DNA from: Planctomycetota bacterium
Lineage (GTDB): Bacteria; Planctomycetota; UBA1135
Assembly: GCA_029243845.1 (NCBI GenBank)
Contig: JAQWRF010000038.1
Span: forward strand, 1 to 8,711
Direction of reading: 5' to 3'
Length of the DNA: 8,711 nt
Positions 4,433-8,711 of this stretch are shown piece by piece. The notes under the pieces were generated by a model, which was not told where the DNA came from, ran no database searches, and saw only the letters and a program-made list of their open reading frames with translations. The translations under genes were made by a program, and so were the position numbers. How positions within the stretch are numbered: the first letter of the stretch is position 1; each line of letters starts with the position of its first letter.

Positions 4433-6568
4433 ATGAAGAGTAAGAAACTCCTTCTGTGTTTCGCGGTAGCCATAGCATGGCTAGTAGGTCCCGAATCAGC
4501 GCACGCATACATCGGCCCTGGCGCCGGTTTTGCCTTTCTGTCCGGAGGCCTAGTGTTGATTGGATCTCTGTTTTTGGCGATTGGTATTTTGGCAATCTAT
4601 CCGCTGAAAATGATTTACCGTTTTGTAATCGGCAAAGGTCGTATCAAAGGCGACACCAAGCGCTTAGTAATCATCGGCTTTGACGGCATGGACCCACGTC
4701 TAGCCCAACGTTTTATGGATGAGGGCCGTATGCCAAACATGAAGGCTCTTGCGGATGAAGGTACCTTCAGTCCGCTGCAAACTTCTTACCCATCGATGTC
4801 GCCGGTGGCCTGGTCGTCTTTCGCGACAGGCGTTGACTCTTCGCGGCACAATATTTTCGATTTCATTACACGCGACCCGTGTACCTATCTACCCATCCTT
4901 TCTTCTACCGAAATCACTAGCGGTGAGAAGGCGTTGCTTAAGATTGGCAAGAAAGAATTCTTTAAGCGCCCGACTTCCAGCATGCGTTTGCTGCGGAAGG
5001 GAACACCATGGTGGAAGACGCTTGGCGAGAAGGGTATTTTCTCCAACATCATTCGAGTACCGATAACATTCCCTCCGGAAGAATTTAATGGTGTGTGTCT
5101 AAGCGGTATGTGCGTTCCTGACTTAAAGGGCACCCAAGGTAGTTTCACTTTCTGGACGACAGACCCGGCGCTTTCCGGACCTGACGCAGGTGGCGATGTT
5201 TTTATGGTGGGGCGCTCTGGCGACACTATGCGTTGTCCGATTACAGGCCCTCAAGATCCTTCGGCCAATGAAATCAGTCCAATGCGCATTCCAATGCGTA
5301 TCGATGTGCTGACTGAAAACGAAAAAATTCGTTTGACCATCGGTGCTAAAGGTAAGGAACAAGTCATAGAGCTTGGCGTTAAAGATTACTCTGAATGGGT
5401 TACTCTTGAGTTTAAATCTAAGCAAGGTAAGGCCAAGATTACGGGTATTGCACGCTTCTACTGTATGGGTACCGGGCCAGAGTTTGGCTTGTACATGACG
5501 CCTATCAACATCGATCCGTCAAACCCAGCGATGCCCATTGCGTATCCTACGGTTTACTCCATCTACCTTGCTAAGAAGCATGGCCCGTTTGCAACGCTCG
5601 GCTTAGCCGAAGACACGTGGGCGCTCAATGAGCGCGTTATCGATGAGGAAGCATTCTGGAAGCAGGCGCTTAACATTTGGCAAGAACGCCGTTTGCAATT
5701 GTTCGATGCTCTTGAAAAAACGCCGAAGGGCTCTGTTGTATGTGTCTTTGATGGCACCGACCGCGTATCTCATATGTTCCACCGTTACCTTGATCCAAGC
5801 CATCCAGCTAATGAAGGCAAAGATACTGAGTGGGGCAAAGATAAGGTCGCCGAAATTTACGGTATCGCCGATGACCTCGTTGCCGAAGTGCGCAAGAAGT
5901 TGGATCCTAAGCGCGACCGCTTAATGATTATCTCCGACCACGGTTTCTGTCAGTTTAAGCGCGGCATTAACCTTAATGCTTGGTTGCGTGACAATGGCTA
6001 TTTAGTCCTGAAAGAATCTGCTCCGGTCGATGAAGAAAGTGGCAAGCAGATTTCGCGTGATTGGTTAACAGATGTTGACTGGCACAAGACGAAAGCGTTT
6101 TCGCTTGGGCTGACTGGCATGTTCATTAACCGTGCCGCGCGCGAACGCGATGGCATCGTCACGGAAGGCGCAGAATTCAAAGCGGTTAAGGCTGAAATTA
6201 TCGATAAGCTCTCGCAATTGGTTGATCCTAAAACGAATGAATTGATTTTCCGCGAAGTGTTTGATGCGGAGAAGATTTTTACCGGTCCGTATGTGTTTCA
6301 GGCCCCGGATTTATTCATGGGCTATAAGCGCGGTTACCGTAACTCTTGGGATTGTGCCACGGGAGCATGTCCTGCCGAGGTGTTTTCGGACAATACTAAG
6401 TCGTGGTCGGGTGACCACTGCATCGACCCACGTGAAGTCCCGGGTGTGTTGTTCTCTGACACTCCGATTAACACCGACACTCCGAACTTGATGGATTTAG
6501 GGCCTACGGCTTTAAAACTATTCGGAACAGATGTTCCTGCTAACATGCAAGGTAAGCCCCTGTTTTAA
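4433..6568 (+). CDS. Membrane-anchored COG3379-type AlkP-superfamily phosphohydrolase/phosphodiesterase
   Basis: A 711-residue enzyme of the alkaline phosphatase/NPP superfamily. Residues 1-25 form a hydrophobic signal-like segment ending SAHA, followed by YIGPGAG (26-32), a motif I associate with this subfamily. A second membrane segment (about 33-56) is followed by a strongly basic stretch (59-77). Catalytic elements in order: FDGMDP (83-88, metal Asp84); MSPVAWSSFATG (122-133), where Ser123 occupies the nucleophile position nine residues before TG; DRVSH (443-447, metal Asp443 and His447); SDHGF (501-505, Asp502-His503); and SWSGDH (657-662, His662). All metal ligands are present, so it should be catalytic; the substrate is unknown. 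ATG 4433 was preferred over the adjacent TTG 4430. Neither has a Shine-Dalgarno. It follows the post-cysC hairpin and overlaps the next gene by one base (TAATG). By charge distribution the catalytic domain may face the cytoplasm. Confidence 0.85.
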   Translation: MKSKKLLLCFAVAIAWLVGPESAHAYIGPGAGFAFLSGGLVLIGSLFLAIGILAIYPLKMIYRFVIGKGRIKGDTKRLVIIGFDGMDPRLAQRFMDEGRMPNMKALADEGTFSPLQTSYPSMSPVAWSSFATGVDSSRHNIFDFITRDPCTYLPILSSTEITSGEKALLKIGKKEFFKRPTSSMRLLRKGTPWWKTLGEKGIFSNIIRVPITFPPEEFNGVCLSGMCVPDLKGTQGSFTFWTTDPALSGPDAGGDVFMVGRSGDTMRCPITGPQDPSANEISPMRIPMRIDVLTENEKIRLTIGAKGKEQVIELGVKDYSEWVTLEFKSKQGKAKITGIARFYCMGTGPEFGLYMTPINIDPSNPAMPIAYPTVYSIYLAKKHGPFATLGLAEDTWALNERVIDEEAFWKQALNIWQERRLQLFDALEKTPKGSVVCVFDGTDRVSHMFHRYLDPSHPANEGKDTEWGKDKVAEIYGIADDLVAEVRKKLDPKRDRLMIISDHGFCQFKRGINLNAWLRDNGYLVLKESAPVDEESGKQISRDWLTDVDWHKTKAFSLGLTGMFINRAARERDGIVTEGAEFKAVKAEIIDKLSQLVDPKTNELIFREVFDAEKIFTGPYVFQAPDLFMGYKRGYRNSWDCATGACPAEVFSDNTKSWSGDHCIDPREVPGVLFSDTPINTDTPNLMDLGPTALKLFGTDVPANMQGKPLF

Positions 6569-8664
6569 TGAAGACTTCCTCACTCCTTTTTGTTGCTGCG
6601 TGTACTTTGATAGGTGCCTGTTCTGATGCCGAGCTTTCTTCCGAAAAACGTGTTGTAGTATTCGGCGTCGATGGCTTAGACCCTGAGATGTTGCAAGAGC
6701 GCATCGATTCCGGGATGATGCCTAACTTCGCCAAGGCTATTGCTGGCGGATCTAAGCTGCAGTCCTTGCAAACATCATGGCCACCGCAATCGCCGGTTGC
6801 CTGGTCGAACTTCATCAGTGGTGTTAATCCTGGTAAGCATGGTTTGTATGATTTCATTCATGTTAATCGCGACGATTACGGGATTAAATCCTCAATGGTT
6901 GAAACAGATGAAGTCGGGATGGAAATGACTCTGTTCGGATACAACGTACCACTCTCGGGTGGCGATTCGCGCTCGACTCGCAAGTTCCCTGCATTCTGGG
7001 AGGTCATGTCCGAGCAAGGTGTTCCGGTTTATGTACATCGCATGCCTGCCTCTTACCCTTTGACAGAATCAAAGGCTGTGGTGTTCCCTGACATGGGTAC
7101 GCCTGACTTGGTTGGTGCTCTTTCGGGTGTGGCATATTTGTTCACCGAAGACGAAGAACAAACCGCGCGTGTCTCTGACTCTTATCGCGTTGAGCGTATT
7201 AAGATGAAGCGCCGTAATGAAAATCTATGGAAGGCGTCGTCGCGTATTTACGGCCCAGCCGACACCATGATTAATGTTGACGACTTTTTAGAAGAGCAGC
7301 ATGCGGCCGAAGCTGCTGGAGATTTTGCTGCTGCTAATAAAGTGGCGAAAAAAATAGAGCGCGAGCAGGAAGTGTTTACCGCGATTGATTTGATGGTCGA
7401 CAACACCGGAGACTCTCCAGTCCTTGCGGTTGATGTTGATGGCGCTTACGCCATTGCTGGATTAGGCGAGTGGTCGAATTGGGTGCCTATCGAGTTTGTA
7501 ATGCTCGGTGGTTTGGTTCCTGTTCCGGGTTACACTCGTTTTAGATTCATTTCAGCCGAGCCTTTCGAGGCTTATGCGGTACCTGTGCAGTTCGACCCTT
7601 GGGCTCCGGTTTCACCTATATCGACGCCTGACGAAGCGGCCGGCGAATTGGCTGATGCGATAGGACCTTACTTCACGCAAGGCTTTGCCGATGCTTACAA
7701 GGCCTATAAGGGGCATGTGCTCGATACTTCTGGGTTTATTAATGAATCCGACATGGTGCTTGAAGAACGCACCAAAATGATGCACTACGGTCTTGACCAA
7801 ATCGACGAGACCGGTGGTTTATTGTTCTTGTATGCCGGCTCCCTAGACATGCGTTGTCATATGTTATGGCATACCAGCGACGCGGAGCATCCACATCAAG
7901 AAGGCCCTGGAGAATACGATGGCGTACCTTACGACAAGCAAATCGATCGCGTCTACGCGCAGATTGACACCATGTTTGGCGAGTTAATGGCGCGCGTTGG
8001 AGAGCTCGAAAAAGAGCACGGCGAAGAAATTGAGGTGATCGTCATGTCGGATCACGGCTTCGCTCCGTTCCGCCGCAAAATGCACGTGAACGATTGGCTG
8101 GTGCAGGAAGGTTATTTGGTGATGGCCGAGGGCAAGACCAAGACTGGCGCACACGGTTTGGCTGGTGACGACATTGATTGGTCAAAGTCAAAGGCTTATG
8201 CGGTGGGCTTTAATGGCATCATTATTAACCGACAAGACCGTGAATCACAGGGTATCGTTAGCGATAGCGAGGCCGTCGCATTGATGGCCGAGATGACGTC
8301 CAAGTTAATGGCGATGACTGACCAAGGTAATAAAGTGTTTACGGCGATTAAGCGTGCTGACGAAGTGTTCAGTGGCGAACAGTTGGCGCAGGCTCCAGAT
8401 TTGCAGTTAGGCTTTAACATTGGCTACGGCGCATCCGACGAATGTGCGACTGGCGCAGTGACGGGTGAGGGGGTTATCGTTGATAACGATTCTCGTTGGT
8501 CGGGTTCCCACTTAATGGACCCAGAATTAGTACGCGGCACCATTGTCAGCGTAAACGGTCGCGACCTTGTAAAAGATCCGGCTCTTGAAGACATCACCGC
8601 AACTCTTTATAAGTTGTTTGCGGTTGAGGCTCCTGAGAATCTAGACGGAGTCCCGTTGTTCTAA
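6568..8664 (+). CDS. Lipoprotein COG3379-type AlkP-superfamily phosphohydrolase/phosphodiesterase
   Basis: A 698-residue paralog of the preceding protein. It has a lipoprotein signal instead of the membrane hairpin: MKTSSLLFVAACTLIGAC with the lipidated Cys at 18 and Ser at +2, so it should sit on the periplasmic side, probably at the outer membrane. Catalytic elements match the paralog one for one: VDGLDP (34-39, Asp35); QSPVAWSNFISG (74-85, nucleophile-position Ser75); DMRCH (427-431, Asp427 and His431); SDHGF (494-498, Asp495-His496); and RWSGSH (643-648, His648). A charged helical segment (about 230-270) precedes the middle domain. Both paralogs end in PLF. ATG 6568 overlaps the preceding stop by one base, so the two are translationally coupled and probably made together. 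The substrate is unknown; a phosphate- or sulfate-diester in the envelope is plausible. A fully FGly-dependent sulfatase is excluded, as the nucleophile motif lacks CxPxR. Confidence 0.85.
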   Translation: MKTSSLLFVAACTLIGACSDAELSSEKRVVVFGVDGLDPEMLQERIDSGMMPNFAKAIAGGSKLQSLQTSWPPQSPVAWSNFISGVNPGKHGLYDFIHVNRDDYGIKSSMVETDEVGMEMTLFGYNVPLSGGDSRSTRKFPAFWEVMSEQGVPVYVHRMPASYPLTESKAVVFPDMGTPDLVGALSGVAYLFTEDEEQTARVSDSYRVERIKMKRRNENLWKASSRIYGPADTMINVDDFLEEQHAAEAAGDFAAANKVAKKIEREQEVFTAIDLMVDNTGDSPVLAVDVDGAYAIAGLGEWSNWVPIEFVMLGGLVPVPGYTRFRFISAEPFEAYAVPVQFDPWAPVSPISTPDEAAGELADAIGPYFTQGFADAYKAYKGHVLDTSGFINESDMVLEERTKMMHYGLDQIDETGGLLFLYAGSLDMRCHMLWHTSDAEHPHQEGPGEYDGVPYDKQIDRVYAQIDTMFGELMARVGELEKEHGEEIEVIVMSDHGFAPFRRKMHVNDWLVQEGYLVMAEGKTKTGAHGLAGDDIDWSKSKAYAVGFNGIIINRQDRESQGIVSDSEAVALMAEMTSKLMAMTDQGNKVFTAIKRADEVFSGEQLAQAPDLQLGFNIGYGASDECATGAVTGEGVIVDNDSRWSGSHLMDPELVRGTIVSVNGRDLVKDPALEDITATLYKLFAVEAPENLDGVPLF

Positions 8665-8686
8665 ACTCATAATAGAGAGAAAAAAA

Positions 8687-8711
8687 ATGTTTGGTGGTAA
8701 TAAAGTAAAAA
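8687..8711 (+). CDS. Start of a downstream gene (8 codons visible)
   Basis: ATG at 8687 opens MFGGNKVK and runs off the window. It lies 22 bases after the previous stop on the same strand and is preceded by AGAGAGA, one of the few Shine-Dalgarno-like purine stretches here. It is probably the next gene of the operon. The opening resembles that of the 305-residue sulfatase-fold protein (MFGLFKNK), but eight residues cannot identify a family. Confidence 0.5.

Noticed and set aside
4885..5425. Overlapping antisense open frames of 100-113 codons inside the COG3379 gene
   Set aside because: They lie entirely within a gene with strong family motifs, have no recognisable domains, and are expected as shadows of its codon pattern.
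1..8711. Mobile elements, tRNA or rRNA genes, CRISPR arrays, riboswitches
   Set aside because: I saw no transposase or integrase motifs, terminal repeats, cloverleaf-like sequence, regular repeat-spacer pattern or known riboswitch core.

Overview
The window looks like chromosomal DNA of a diderm (Gram-negative-type) bacterium with mid-range G+C. Two proteins carry lipoprotein signal peptides, and no phage, transposon, plasmid or CRISPR features are visible. I cannot place the phylum. Most start codons lack a recognisable Shine-Dalgarno sequence and are preceded by A/C-rich leaders, which hints at a lineage that initiates translation largely without SD pairing.

Left part (1-1234, minus strand): a short operon read leftwards. 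It contains a small lipoprotein of unknown function, a compact glucosamine-6-phosphate deaminase (NagB-like) that starts at TTG three bases after the lipoprotein stop, and the 5' end of a third gene that overlaps the nagB end and runs off the window. A roughly 200-base divergent intergenic region (1235-1435) separates this operon from the right-hand genes. It contains a near-perfect 13-bp direct repeat just before a small ribbon-helix-helix (RHH) gene.

Right part (1436-8711, plus strand): one co-directional cluster in the order RHH protein, single-chain ATP sulfurylase (sat), a 305-residue sulfatase-fold enzyme with a Thr nucleophile, and APS kinase (cysC). A strong hairpin (4374-4400) follows. 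Then come two large tandem paralogs of the COG3379 class of alkaline-phosphatase-superfamily hydrolases, coupled by a TAATG overlap, and the first codons of another gene.

How it may work together: Sat makes adenylylsulfate (APS) from sulfate and ATP, and CysC phosphorylates it to PAPS, the universal sulfuryl donor. No PAPS reductase is present in the window. PAPS could therefore serve sulfation of a glycan, lipid or other metabolite, with three alkaline-phosphatase-superfamily enzymes acting on phosphate or sulfate esters in the same pathway. One paralog is predicted to face the cytoplasm from a membrane hairpin and the other is a lipoprotein outside it. The pathway is inference: the sulfotransferase it would need is not in this window. 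The best candidate for an undescribed system is this cluster of PAPS synthesis, three AlkP-superfamily enzymes and an RHH regulator.
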